Shown in pieces: positions 1 to 6,464 of a stretch of 39,411 nucleotides of DNA (positions are counted from its first letter, which is position 1; each line of letters begins with the position of its first letter). This DNA comes from a virus. Under the pieces are notes generated by a model, which was given only the letters and a program-made list of their open reading frames with translations, was not told the origin of the DNA and ran no database searches. The translations under genes and the position numbers were made by a program. Location: positions 1 through 39,411 of the IMG/VR virus record IMGVR_UViG_3300018080_000064, one strand, 5' to 3'.

Positions 1-123
1 ATTTTCTCTCTTTCTTTTTTAGCAATAATATTATATTTCTCCAGCAACTTGGCGACTCCTATCGCCTCGCCAGCTGCCAGAATTACAGAGCCATCATCGA
101 GTGATTCATCTCCAGATCGACCG
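1..123. repeat. Left copy of 123-bp terminal direct repeat
   Basis: Bases 1-123 are identical to bases 39289-39411. The repeat falls inside a small coding sequence that reads continuously through the junction. It is far from the terminase genes, so it looks like assembly overlap of a circular or circularly permuted genome rather than a packaged terminal repeat. Confidence 0.97.
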
Positions 124-170
124 ACAGCATCGTTGAATAATTCCATTGCCTTTGTTTGCCACTCTTTCAT
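1..170 (-). CDS. Small hypothetical protein, 60 aa (5' part; crosses contig junction)
   Basis: The ATG at 170-168 starts MKEWQTKAMELFNDAVGR and continues through base 1 into 39288-39276 of the circular genome. The complete product is 60 aa and ends in KMLNE. The ribosome site AGGAG overlaps the stop codon of the RecE-like exonuclease just upstream, so the two are translationally coupled. Its stop lies within the start region of the putative annealing protein (8-nt overlap). The protein is acidic in the middle, with a lysine/glutamate-rich C-terminus, and has no domain I recognise. Its position between an exonuclease and an annealing protein suggests a recombination accessory role, which is inference only. 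Confidence 0.7.
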   Translation of the reverse strand, partial: MKEWQTKAMELFNDAVGRSGDESLDDGSVILAAGEAIGVAKLLEKYNIIAKKEREK

Positions 171-179
171 TGAGTTCTC

Positions 180-1058
180 CTATTTCAGCCAGCTGGAAGG
201 GTAGAGGCCGTGTTCGGTTATCTCATCGTATCCAGGCCAGATGTTGATCGCTTCACACTCTGCAATTCTTGACAGAGCTGCCCGGAGCAATCGGTGGCCG
301 AGCTGCATGTATTCTTCGTCCACCGGGTAGAGCGTGTTGCCGTATGGTGCCGAGCTTTCGATGGCAAAGACATAGTTCGTCCGCTTCGCTGGCCCCCGAG
401 TGATAGCAACGGCCTCGCGCTGCATTGCTGCCTGGACGTAGTATTTCATGTCCTCGTATGACTTGCGGAATTTGTAGAACGAGGCATCCCGAGTAGTTTT
501 GATATCGGTAACAATCTCACCCTTGCCCTCGGAGACCATATCCGCCCTCGACTTGCACAGCAGCCCAGTCTTCTGGTCGATCCAGAATATCGACTCCTCC
601 ACGATCGATCTCTTGGTCAGATCGCAGATGGCCTTATTCTGCTTTGCTGCTTCCATCATGCCATGAATATCGATTGATGTTTTGTATGGCAGAATTTCCT
701 TGGCCGGATCTTGGAGCTTAGCCCAGTCCTTGTAATCCTTCTTCCGGCGATCGCTGTACTCAGCCGGGCAGGGTATGTAGTGTTTCTGGAACAGCTCTTG
801 CTCCAGCCACGCCGCATGGAATGCCGTACCGAGGTCGGTAGCCGGAGACGGTACAAACGTGTCCTTTGATGTCCTCGCATGCAGCGGTGATCGATCGATC
901 TCTCTAATCATCGATGAGCTGTAGCCCGGCAACTTGTGGTAATCGATTAGAGTGAGATCGGTGGTTCGAGCGGTGAGCCCTTTGACTGTCCAGCCCCGGC
1001 TCGCCAGATCATTGAATAATTCTTGATACTTGGATGGTACTACTTTGGAGGTTTCCAC
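180..1058 (-). CDS. RecE-like PDDEXK exonuclease
   Basis: A 292-aa protein that resembles the PDDEXK nuclease family related to the RecE (exodeoxyribonuclease VIII) catalytic domain. Visible signatures are DLGTAFHAAWLE (about residues 75-86), an acidic pair at 154-155, RAD at 171-173, the core DIKTT at 185-189, and a later Y-x2-Q (206-209). These match the G-x-x-x-H, E, D, D/E-x-K and Y/Q positions of phage recombination exonucleases. The role would be 5'-3' resection of double-stranded ends to feed an annealing protein, and a candidate annealing protein follows two genes downstream. It is the first gene behind a promoter at 1165-1193. ATG start at 1058 after a leader of about 100 nt. Confidence 0.85.
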   Translation of the reverse strand: METSKVVPSKYQELFNDLASRGWTVKGLTARTTDLTLIDYHKLPGYSSSMIREIDRSPLHARTSKDTFVPSPATDLGTAFHAAWLEQELFQKHYIPCPAEYSDRRKKDYKDWAKLQDPAKEILPYKTSIDIHGMMEAAKQNKAICDLTKRSIVEESIFWIDQKTGLLCKSRADMVSEGKGEIVTDIKTTRDASFYKFRKSYEDMKYYVQAAMQREAVAITRGPAKRTNYVFAIESSAPYGNTLYPVDEEYMQLGHRLLRAALSRIAECEAINIWPGYDEITEHGLYPSSWLK

Positions 1059-1066
1059 TTCCCAAA

Positions 1067-1091
1067 TCCCCTTTCTTGTGGTTAGTTCCCT
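1067..1091 (-). promoter_or_regulatory. Leader element shared with the other early operon
   Basis: On the minus strand this reads AGGGAACTA followed by ACCACAAGAAAGGGGA. It is almost identical to 4804-4830, which precedes the first gene of the other early operon. The GGGGA end is close to the coding start and may serve as the ribosome site, but the upstream identity extends beyond a Shine-Dalgarno sequence. The two leaders therefore look duplicated or co-regulated. Confidence 0.6.
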
Positions 1092-1138
1092 TTGCCCGCT
1101 TTCCCGCCAGTTCCCGCTGGTTGCGGGTCTTGTGGTCG

Positions 1139-1160
1139 GGGAGCCGTTCGCGCGGCTCCC
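1139..1160 (-). promoter_or_regulatory. Stable hairpin at the 5' end of the exonuclease transcript
   Basis: A perfect 8-bp GC-rich stem, GGGAGCCG/CGGCTCCC, encloses the 6-nt loop CGCGAA on the minus strand. It starts just downstream of the predicted -10 at 1165-1170, so the mRNA would begin with this hairpin. No U-run follows it on the minus strand, which argues against an intrinsic terminator in the coding direction. A 5' stabilising hairpin or an attenuator are the likely readings. Confidence 0.6.
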
Positions 1161-1164
1161 TTTC

Positions 1165-1193
1165 CTTATACACTGGCACTAACTCGAAGTAAA
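1165..1193 (-). promoter_or_regulatory. Early promoter P2 upstream of RecE-like exonuclease
   Basis: The minus strand shows TTTACT (1193-1188), 17 bases, then TATAAG (1170-1165), a plausible sigma70-type promoter. The -35 lies in the 14-base box TTTACTTCGAGTTA (1193-1180). The same box with one change, TTTACTTCGGGTTA, covers the -35 of the other early promoter. It sits directly downstream of the double-HTH regulator gene. The shared box could be an operator or activator site; that part is inference. Confidence 0.65.
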
Positions 1194-1197
1194 CCTT

Positions 1198-1743
1198 TTA
1201 AATCAACAGATCTGGAATTGAGCAATTTAGCACTGCACCGATTCTGGCCATGGTGTCGACATTCGGACACATTTTGCCAGTTTTCCAACGTCGCACCACG
1301 ACTTCATGAGACATCACCAGATTTGCAAAGTCGACGATTGTCATATGCTCGTGCTTCCGTTTCCAATGATTCAGATGTGCTGAAAACTTAAAACCAAATC
1401 TCACTGGCAGAACCTCAGGAAACCTAGCAACGGTAGCCCATTCGTTGAGTTTTGGCACTTTCTCTGCTGGGTGACGCTTACCGGTTATCCAGCGATCTGT
1501 TTGTAGCATCTCCTCTATGGTCGTGTTAAAGCTACTCGCAATCAAAAGGGCATGATACGGTTTTGGCAGAACTCTTCTAGCTGCCCAGGAATATGCAGTA
1601 ACGTAAGAGACATCAACCGCTCTACCAAGATCGGCAGGGGTCATTCCATCCCAGTCAAGGCAATCGAGTAGCGACTGGTTGTAATACTTCCGGGCCAGCG
1701 CGGTCGCCTTCTTACGCTTGGCCGCTGTCATTACTTTCTTCAT
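1198..1743 (-). CDS. DNA-binding protein with two helix-turn-helix segments
   Basis: A 181-aa basic protein with two Cro/CI-like HTH segments. The first is around residues 32-62 (TPADLGRAVDVSYVTAYSW) and the second around 133-181 (FANLVMSHEVVVRRWKTGK, then a region like TMARIGAVLNCSIPDLL). Both have the usual pattern of two helices plus a C-terminal helix in which the sequence would be held. ATG start, with ATGA overlapping the stop of the methyltransferase upstream. It is the last gene of the first early operon and lies immediately before promoter P2. It is therefore a good candidate for the regulator that binds the box shared by the two early promoters, although no binding evidence is visible. 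Confidence 0.75.
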   Translation of the reverse strand: MKKVMTAAKRKKATALARKYYNQSLLDCLDWDGMTPADLGRAVDVSYVTAYSWAARRVLPKPYHALLIASSFNTTIEEMLQTDRWITGKRHPAEKVPKLNEWATVARFPEVLPVRFGFKFSAHLNHWKRKHEHMTIVDFANLVMSHEVVVRRWKTGKMCPNVDTMARIGAVLNCSIPDLLI

Positions 1744-2303
1744 GTTCCCTCCGTTTCGGCTCCGAGTTCAATCTGTGCCGGCTCGGGCTGATCAAATTCG
1801 GCTCCACATTTTATAAATGTAATCCAGTGAGTCTTGGCCGTTTTGCCGCATCTATTACCATACAGCGGCTTTCTCGGTGTAAGCTCTAGAATCCGCGACA
1901 CAGGTATATCGCCACTGTTCCACTTGAAGACCAATGTTCCTTCCGGCCGCAGAACCCGGAAGCATTCAGCGAAACCGAGGCGAAGCTCTTGCCTCCAATT
2001 GCTGCCAATGGTCCCGTATGTTTTGGCAATCCATCCGCTTTGGCCGTTCCTATTGAAATGCGGCGGATCGAACACAACATGTGCAAAATGATTAGATCTG
2101 AATGGTAACTTAGTAAAATCAGACCGTATATCAGGAGCGATTACACTCGTTCTGTAGCCACCCTTACTTGATTTGTCCTTCAGCAGGTGCGTCTCATGCC
2201 TCACGTCTGCAAACACGGTCAGTGGATTCGCTCTATCAAACCAAAACATCCGCGAGCCGCAACAGACGTCTAATACAAGGTGTTTACCTGCCATTTGCCG
2301 CAT
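1740..2303 (-). CDS. SAM-dependent methyltransferase with DPPH motif
   Basis: A class I methyltransferase. Motif I is LDVCCGSRMFWF near the N-terminus, an acidic motif follows in VFADVRH, and the catalytic-type motif is FDPPHF. DPPH resembles the (N/D)PP(Y/F/H) motif of amino-group DNA methyltransferases, so N6-adenine or N4-cytosine modification of phage DNA is plausible; the target is unknown. The longer reading from a TTG at 2342 overlaps the previous gene. I prefer the ATG at 2303 because AGGAG lies right after the upstream stop; an ATG at 2294 is also possible. The size (about 187 aa) fits small stand-alone phage methylases. Confidence 0.8.
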   Translation of the reverse strand: MRQMAGKHLVLDVCCGSRMFWFDRANPLTVFADVRHETHLLKDKSSKGGYRTSVIAPDIRSDFTKLPFRSNHFAHVVFDPPHFNRNGQSGWIAKTYGTIGSNWRQELRLGFAECFRVLRPEGTLVFKWNSGDIPVSRILELTPRKPLYGNRCGKTAKTHWITFIKCGAEFDQPEPAQIELGAETEGT

Positions 2304-2311
2304 CCTCTCCT

Positions 2312-3094
2312 CTAATGCTTGAAGCCAGCCCTGGTCATCCAATCTGGCAAATTAGAATTGACACGATCTCCACCCTTCGTCACGCCACAAACGCTTGCCC
2401 AGTGACCGCTCTTAGGGTTCCGCAGCTGTAACCAGATCGAGCCATGACAATTGACGCGGGTTCTGGATTCGATCTTAACTCCTGAAGGTCCTATGAATTC
2501 TGGGTGGTCAGACTTCGCGCTTTTACCACCCTCTCCTTCCAATCGTTTCAAGATCTCGACGGCGCGGAGGTGTGGACAACTTGTATAGTGAGTGGGCTTC
2601 TCGTGGCCTTGCACATAGCGACAATAAAAGCACTTATCATCCTCAGTATACCAATCCTCCGCCACCGCCCGCACGAACTCAAGGTGGGGATGTTCTCCTG
2701 GTGGCGTCCAGCCGAGGCTAATTAGTTTTACACGAACGGCATCCTCTTCACCCGCTACAAGTTTGTCAAAGTGATCTGTTGATATTGTCGTTATTCCGTG
2801 TCCAACATTTTTCCTGATAATCGTTGGCCTTTCGGGAAGTATTACCTCTCCGCCATTTGTAGCAGGCAACACCTTCGCCCCCGCCTCATCTAGATCGCTC
2901 TGTGTATGTACACGGCACCCATGATTGTATTCAGGCTCCTTCTCCGGTTCGTCTGAGCCTGGGAGCGGGGGAAGTTGTTCCCAGTCACCGCTCATATTGT
3001 CTGTTCTCCACATAATACCATCATCATCAAGGGCGATATACTCGGTGAAGTCCTCTAATACTGCTACGCTTCCCCCCACAATCTTCCTCTTCAT
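2312..3094 (-). CDS. Hypothetical protein with Cys/His cluster, 260 aa
   Basis: Not recognised. The N-terminal 45 residues look like a small beta unit (GGSVAVLEDFTEYIALDDDG). A central region is acidic and proline-rich. Around residues 150-175 there is a possible metal site, CFYCRYVQGHEKPTHYTSC (C-x2-C, H, H, C). A C-terminal half follows with HGSIWLQLRNPKSGHW. Its ATG overlaps the end of the previous gene by 4 bases, placing it inside the first early operon. The domain-like blocks separated by linkers suggest a modular early protein; the function is unknown. Confidence 0.75.
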   Translation of the reverse strand: MKRKIVGGSVAVLEDFTEYIALDDDGIMWRTDNMSGDWEQLPPLPGSDEPEKEPEYNHGCRVHTQSDLDEAGAKVLPATNGGEVILPERPTIIRKNVGHGITTISTDHFDKLVAGEEDAVRVKLISLGWTPPGEHPHLEFVRAVAEDWYTEDDKCFYCRYVQGHEKPTHYTSCPHLRAVEILKRLEGEGGKSAKSDHPEFIGPSGVKIESRTRVNCHGSIWLQLRNPKSGHWASVCGVTKGGDRVNSNLPDWMTRAGFKH

Positions 3095-3483
3095 CTCTCC
3101 TCCTCGGTTATACGCACGCTATCTAATTCATTTTTGAGCCATTCGGCACACGCCTCCACGCCTTGGGCATAGCCATAATCCGCGCCGTCATATCGGTCGC
3201 AGCAGCCTCTATCTTCAACCCCGCAATGAAGACCAACTTGATATTCTCCGCTAATGTCTTCATCCGGGAACGATTCGCTTTCTAATAATCGTTTGGCTAG
3301 CTCCTCAACCCCCTGCATCTCGGGCGGGCGGGTGTTGGCGGTACTAATATGCTCTCTAATAATCCCTATCACATTGAACCAGAACCCATCGGCATCCGAA
3401 CCAAGATCATCGCTGATAATGACACCGTGATTTTCAAAATATTCTCTTAGTTTGTTTTCTAGCGGCTTCAGTTCATCGGTCAT
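3091..3483 (-). CDS. Hypothetical acidic protein, 130 aa
   Basis: Not recognised. The protein is strongly acidic, begins MTDELKPLENKLREYFENHG and has a cysteine pair in a middle segment (VEDRGCCDRYDGADYGYAQG). A C-terminal helix contains EACAEWLKNELD. AAAGGA lies about 9 bases before the ATG. It ends with a 4-base overlap with the next gene. Small acidic early proteins of this kind can be host-takeover or anti-defence factors, but nothing in the sequence assigns such a role. Confidence 0.7.
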   Translation of the reverse strand: MTDELKPLENKLREYFENHGVIISDDLGSDADGFWFNVIGIIREHISTANTRPPEMQGVEELAKRLLESESFPDEDISGEYQVGLHCGVEDRGCCDRYDGADYGYAQGVEACAEWLKNELDSVRITEEER

Positions 3484-3497
3484 GGGTTGGTCCTTTC

Positions 3498-3608
3498 CTA
3501 ATATCTATGCGCCGCCACGCTAACGATGTAGCCAAGTCCACAGACTGCTAAGATCGCGCCGGCAATCAAGCTGTAGACGACTTCTTTAACGATCTCTCTG
3601 GTTGTCAT
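3498..3608 (-). CDS. Small membrane protein, 36 aa
   Basis: ATG at 3608-3606 and TAG at 3500-3498. The product begins MTTREIVKEVVYSLIAGAIL and continues as one hydrophobic segment to a basic end, AAHRY. It is a single predicted transmembrane helix with a short charged N-terminus. Start and stop are coupled: the ATG overlaps the TAA of the upstream gene as TAATG. It fills what would otherwise be a 124-base gap in a tightly packed operon, which supports it as real. Function unknown. Confidence 0.65.
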   Translation of the reverse strand: MTTREIVKEVVYSLIAGAILAVCGLGYIVSVAAHRY

Positions 3609-3931
3609 TAGATCCGGTCCCTTTCATAGTCGCGGGCAGCTTGATCATTGTCACCCTGGCCGCAGTCCATCGGGTCGCTATAAGATTCTACAAAATTAAT
3701 CGATGTGCCAACGCCTTTCGGGTAGTTTTTCTCCCGAAGTAATTCTAAAAATAGATCTTCAGCTTCATCGACCGAATCACAAGAACCGGCTACATCTTCA
3801 GCCATCATAACCACGCCTCTCGGCTCGCTGCATCCGCCATGAACTTCTATATATGCCACCTTCGCTCCCCTCTCTTCAGGAACATCAATCCCGAGCAGTT
3901 CACCCTCGATCAACCGTTGGAGGGCTGACAT
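3608..3931 (-). CDS. Hypothetical acidic protein, 107 aa
   Basis: I place the start at the ATG at 3931, which overlaps the upstream stop as TAATG, rather than further upstream inside the previous gene. The product begins MSALQRLIEGELLGIDVPEE and contains IEVHGGCSEPRGVVMMAEDV. It ends in a charged tail rich in D, E and R. No family is recognised. It is part of the first early operon, with coupled starts on both sides. Confidence 0.65.
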   Translation of the reverse strand: MSALQRLIEGELLGIDVPEERGAKVAYIEVHGGCSEPRGVVMMAEDVAGSCDSVDEAEDLFLELLREKNYPKGVGTSINFVESYSDPMDCGQGDNDQAARDYERDRI

Positions 3932-4383
3932 TAGCTTGCCTGCCAAAGTGCAGCCACATGGAAGTCGTTTGAATGCGGCCCGCTCTTCACTTCGATCTTG
4001 ACCCAGCATCGGGCATTGTCTTCGTTCATCCGAATCATGTCGCGCCAGACTTTATAGAACTCCGTCTCGGCAATTAGATCGCAACTTGGTGTGCCGCGCC
4101 CCTTGATCTCTTCTGCGTCGAAGATCTCAGCCCGCGATGCCAGCCGCCACTTGATCAGTGCATGCGCTTCCGGGCAGTGTTCGGCAAGCATCAAATCAAT
4201 ATCTTGTATCGAGCTGTCGAAAGCGCTGTCGCAGTCCATCGACTCCTGCCAGAGCCGTTTACGTTTCATATAAATGCGGTGCTGAGCAGCCAGTCTTTCA
4301 CAGCCCCATAGATTCTTTAGTGCGTGCATTTTGTACACATCCAGCACCCGCTTACGGATATCTAGTCGTGCTGATTTAGTCAT
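3931..4383 (-). CDS. Hypothetical protein, 150 aa
   Basis: The start is taken at the ATG at 4383, where ATGACTAA overlaps the stop of the previous gene by 8 bases. The longer open frame upstream would overlap that gene completely. The protein begins MTKSARLDIRKRVLDVYKMH, is helical and basic at the N-terminus, has several scattered cysteines and ends in a mixed region (WVKIEVKSGPHSNDFHVAAL). No domain is recognised. It is the second gene of the first early operon. Confidence 0.65.
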   Translation of the reverse strand: MTKSARLDIRKRVLDVYKMHALKNLWGCERLAAQHRIYMKRKRLWQESMDCDSAFDSSIQDIDLMLAEHCPEAHALIKWRLASRAEIFDAEEIKGRGTPSCDLIAETEFYKVWRDMIRMNEDNARCWVKIEVKSGPHSNDFHVAALWQAS

Positions 4384-4798
4384 TACTCGCAGCCTCCATA
4401 TTGGTTGCATACACAGTCCGTTCACAGTCATTACAGATGCCCTTGACCCAGCCATATATCGGCAGATCGCGGCCATCAATAGCCTTGTCGGTGGTAATAT
4501 CATTCGGCTCGCCGAGCTCGTGGAGATGCACTTCTAAGCAGCCCTCGCAAAGCAACTCCCCGTTGCCGACTGGATATACAGACTCGCCACCATTAACATT
4601 GAGTTGGTGTTGCGTGAATGATAATGAGTCACCGGCATTTTCTGAGATCTCTCCCGCCTTAGCCAGTTTTGCGAGCCGGTTGCAGAAGCGCTCCTCAGCT
4701 TTTGCTTGGCAGCCTGTGTCCTCAGCAATCTCTTGGGCGATCTTTAATACAAAGTCACTCTCGCCATGCCCACATGTCTCAACCTCTAGCCATCTCAT
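4376..4798 (-). CDS. Hypothetical protein with zinc-ribbon-like cysteines, 140 aa
   Basis: First gene of the early operon behind promoter P1. The N-terminal half is helical and charged. The C-terminal half carries CEGCLEVHLHELG and later CNDCERT, two C-x2-C pairs that could bind one zinc ion. GGGGA lies about 6 bases before the ATG at 4798. No specific family is recognised; promoter-proximal placement suggests it is expressed early and strongly. Confidence 0.7.
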   Translation of the reverse strand: MRWLEVETCGHGESDFVLKIAQEIAEDTGCQAKAEERFCNRLAKLAKAGEISENAGDSLSFTQHQLNVNGGESVYPVGNGELLCEGCLEVHLHELGEPNDITTDKAIDGRDLPIYGWVKGICNDCERTVYATNMEAASND

Positions 4799-4803
4799 CT
4801 GCT

Positions 4804-4830
4804 TCCCCTTTCTTGTGGTCTAGTTTCCCT
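4804..4830 (-). promoter_or_regulatory. Leader element shared with P2 operon
   Basis: The minus strand reads AGGGAAACTAG then ACCACAAGAAAGGGGA. The 16-base distal part is identical to bases 1067-1082, and the rest differs only by small insertions. It lies between promoter P1 and the first start codon. Confidence 0.6.
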
Positions 4831-4843
4831 CGAACCTGTATAT

Positions 4844-4873
4844 AATATATCGGAAGTTATAACCCGAAGTAAA
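4844..4873 (-). promoter_or_regulatory. Early promoter P1
   Basis: Minus strand: TTTACT (4873-4868), 18 bases, TATATT (4849-4844). It is embedded in the box TTTACTTCGGGTTA (4873-4860), which matches 13 of 14 bases with the box at P2. The 200-base gap between the lysis gene and the early operon (4799-4998) is AT-rich around this element and holds no convincing gene or terminator. Confidence 0.65.
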
Positions 4874-4998
4874 GGTTTATTTTGATTAAAATGAAAATAA
4901 TTACTTGGCTAGGCGGCGTTGTATCTGTTTGCGGTAATGTCGGTTACGCGATTGCGTGCGAAATGAGGCAGAAATTAGCGCGAGATTCCTACATTATA

Positions 4999-5577
4999 TT
5001 AGGAGTTATGGCGGCATGAAGTCGGCAATTTGTATGAGATCTTGACCCCACGCAACGCCCAATCCTTCGACACGGTCTCGATGGCGATCTGGACCTGATT
5101 GACATATGCCTGGTTGCGAAAGTGGCCCTGATTCGGGGAGCTGGGATCATTAATCCACGTGGCCGTCCCGGCATTATAGGCCGCTAGGGCCTGGGAGAGA
5201 TTGCCATATTTGCGGTATTTCTTGAGGTAGTATTTGCCGCCGAAGTAGATGTTATTAACTGGAATGTAGAGCTTCCACCAATCGCCCTCGTGTGGGAAGT
5301 CAACGCCTCGTAAAATCGCTGTTGTGTACTGTAGCTGCATCAGACCGTGACCGCCCCCAATGATCCGTGGCTGGTCATAATAGCGGTGGTCAGTCCACTT
5401 AGTGCGGTCCTTGATAAACTTCCGGTAGAACGCTTTCTCGCCGTCTCCGTAGGCATGAGCAGATTCATCAAGGCGAGACTCATGCCAGGCGATACCCTTT
5501 AACACCCAGGGGTCGATACCGAGCTGCCGCCCGATATTAAAAAACAAGTGGTCATATCTGGTTGGGATATTCGGCAT
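4999..5577 (-). CDS. Endolysin: soluble lytic transglycosylase (SLT domain)
   Basis: A 192-aa protein with the lysozyme-like SLT fold. The catalytic glutamate is in AWHESRLD (E33), the GLMQLQ motif is at 78-83 and AYNAGT at 133-138, in the usual order and spacing. It would cleave peptidoglycan glycan strands by transglycosylation. No signal peptide is seen. The ATG overlaps the TAA of the upstream holin candidate, so export depends on the holin. As the last gene of the late operon it is most likely the lysis enzyme rather than a virion-borne enzyme. Confidence 0.85.
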   Translation of the reverse strand: MPNIPTRYDHLFFNIGRQLGIDPWVLKGIAWHESRLDESAHAYGDGEKAFYRKFIKDRTKWTDHRYYDQPRIIGGGHGLMQLQYTTAILRGVDFPHEGDWWKLYIPVNNIYFGGKYYLKKYRKYGNLSQALAAYNAGTATWINDPSSPNQGHFRNQAYVNQVQIAIETVSKDWALRGVKISYKLPTSCRHNS

Positions 5578-5741
5578 TACGGACTCGCTGGTGGAAATAG
5601 ACGCAGAGCCAGAACCGCAGCCAAGGCGGTCAGGATAGGAGTCACGATCAGGTAGATGATCTGCCGACCACCCTTCTGCCGGTCAATCCAGGTTTTGTTG
5701 TCAGTGCTTCTTTTTGTATTATCTGCGACTGCTGGTTTCAT
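5577..5741 (-). CDS. Putative holin, 54 aa
   Basis: The start is placed at the ATG at 5741, preceded by a perfect AGGAGG with 8-base spacing; a longer reading from 5810 lacks this. The product has a polar, basic N-terminal half (DRQKGGRQ) and one C-terminal hydrophobic segment, IIYLIVTPILTALAAVLALR. This is the layout of small single-span holins and of XhlA-type proteins. It sits directly upstream of the lytic transglycosylase with overlapping stop and start. Holin identity rests on topology and neighbour. Confidence 0.65.
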   Translation of the reverse strand: MKPAVADNTKRSTDNKTWIDRQKGGRQIIYLIVTPILTALAAVLALRLFPPASP

Positions 5742-5831
5742 GCCATCAACCTCCTGCGATTTTTTTATGCAGTCATCATACCTTGGGCACTCGGAAAAGT
5801 TCACATTCATCTGCCAATACCTCTATCTATT

Positions 5832-6464
5832 TTATATGCCGCCAATGCTTGCGATGTTTTCCACATCAATCCCGCCAACCTTAGCCGGGTTAGTTACACC
5901 CATAATCGTACCAGTCCAGCCGCTTGAGGGTGTATAATAAACAATGCAGTAAACTTGAGAAGCGTTCGTGCTACCGTTGGTGGCCGTGTGGCAAAGCCTG
6001 ACGCCTATTTGCAAATCATCTATGTCGGCCCATTCCCAAGCTGCAGAATCGTCTGGATTAGTTGACCACGTATAAGAATGCAAGGTGAAGGTGTCGCCTG
6101 GATCTCCTACATCGTTTTCTGATATTGTGGAGCCGCTTTTGATAGATATGTAAGCGCCGCAAACTCTAGCCGCCAAAAGGTCGCGGTCGAGGCTTGCATA
6201 TACCACAACACTGTCAATTGTACCCGATCCGCTTGAGGCTGGCAGGTTATACAGGTCGCGCCCGTCTATAGCATCGGACCAAATAACAGTTGTATAATCG
6301 TCCGCCGTTACCTCATCGACTTTATCCCAATGGTAGCCGGTTCCAGGGTCTTGATCTTCTACGTTTGTCTCATCGCCTGCCGCATTAGGCCGGAGCGTTT
6401 CGGTATCAGCCCAAGCGGGAGCGGCTAACAGAATAAACAGGGTTGTAAAAAGTAGTGTTTTCAT
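5832..6464 (-). CDS. Secreted or virion-associated protein with Sec signal peptide, 210 aa
   Basis: Starts with a textbook signal peptide: K at position 3, hydrophobic core LLFTTLFILLAAP, cleavage site AWA|D. The mature part is rich in D, S, T and G, looks beta-structured and ends IMGVTNPAKVGGIDVENIAS. It lies between a second signal-peptide protein and the holin in the late operon, where tail-fibre or receptor-binding genes are usual. GAGG lies 8 bases before the ATG at 6464. Export of a phage late protein is unusual. It might act in the periplasm or cell surface, or the leader may be processed before assembly. Function unknown. Confidence 0.7.
   Translation of the reverse strand: MKTLLFTTLFILLAAPAWADTETLRPNAAGDETNVEDQDPGTGYHWDKVDEVTADDYTTVIWSDAIDGRDLYNLPASSGSGTIDSVVVYASLDRDLLAARVCGAYISIKSGSTISENDVGDPGDTFTLHSYTWSTNPDDSAAWEWADIDDLQIGVRLCHTATNGSTNASQVYCIVYYTPSSGWTGTIMGVTNPAKVGGIDVENIASIGGI

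Noticed and set aside
1-123. Terminal repeat as physical phage termini
   Set aside because: It lies inside coding sequence, far from the terminase and packaging region, and its short length fits assembly overlap.
1139-1170. Hairpin read as an intrinsic terminator for plus-strand genes
   Set aside because: The hairpin plus TTTCCTT looks terminator-like on the plus strand, but I see no plus-strand gene to terminate, so it is listed as a leader structure instead.
1092-1391. Plus-strand open frame of about 99 codons
   Set aside because: It lies opposite promoter P2, its hairpin and the HTH gene, has no ribosome site and no recognisable protein features.
4920-4998. Terminator after the lytic transglycosylase gene
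   Set aside because: Only weak 4-bp pairings (GTAA/TTAC) without a U-run were found, so none is annotated.
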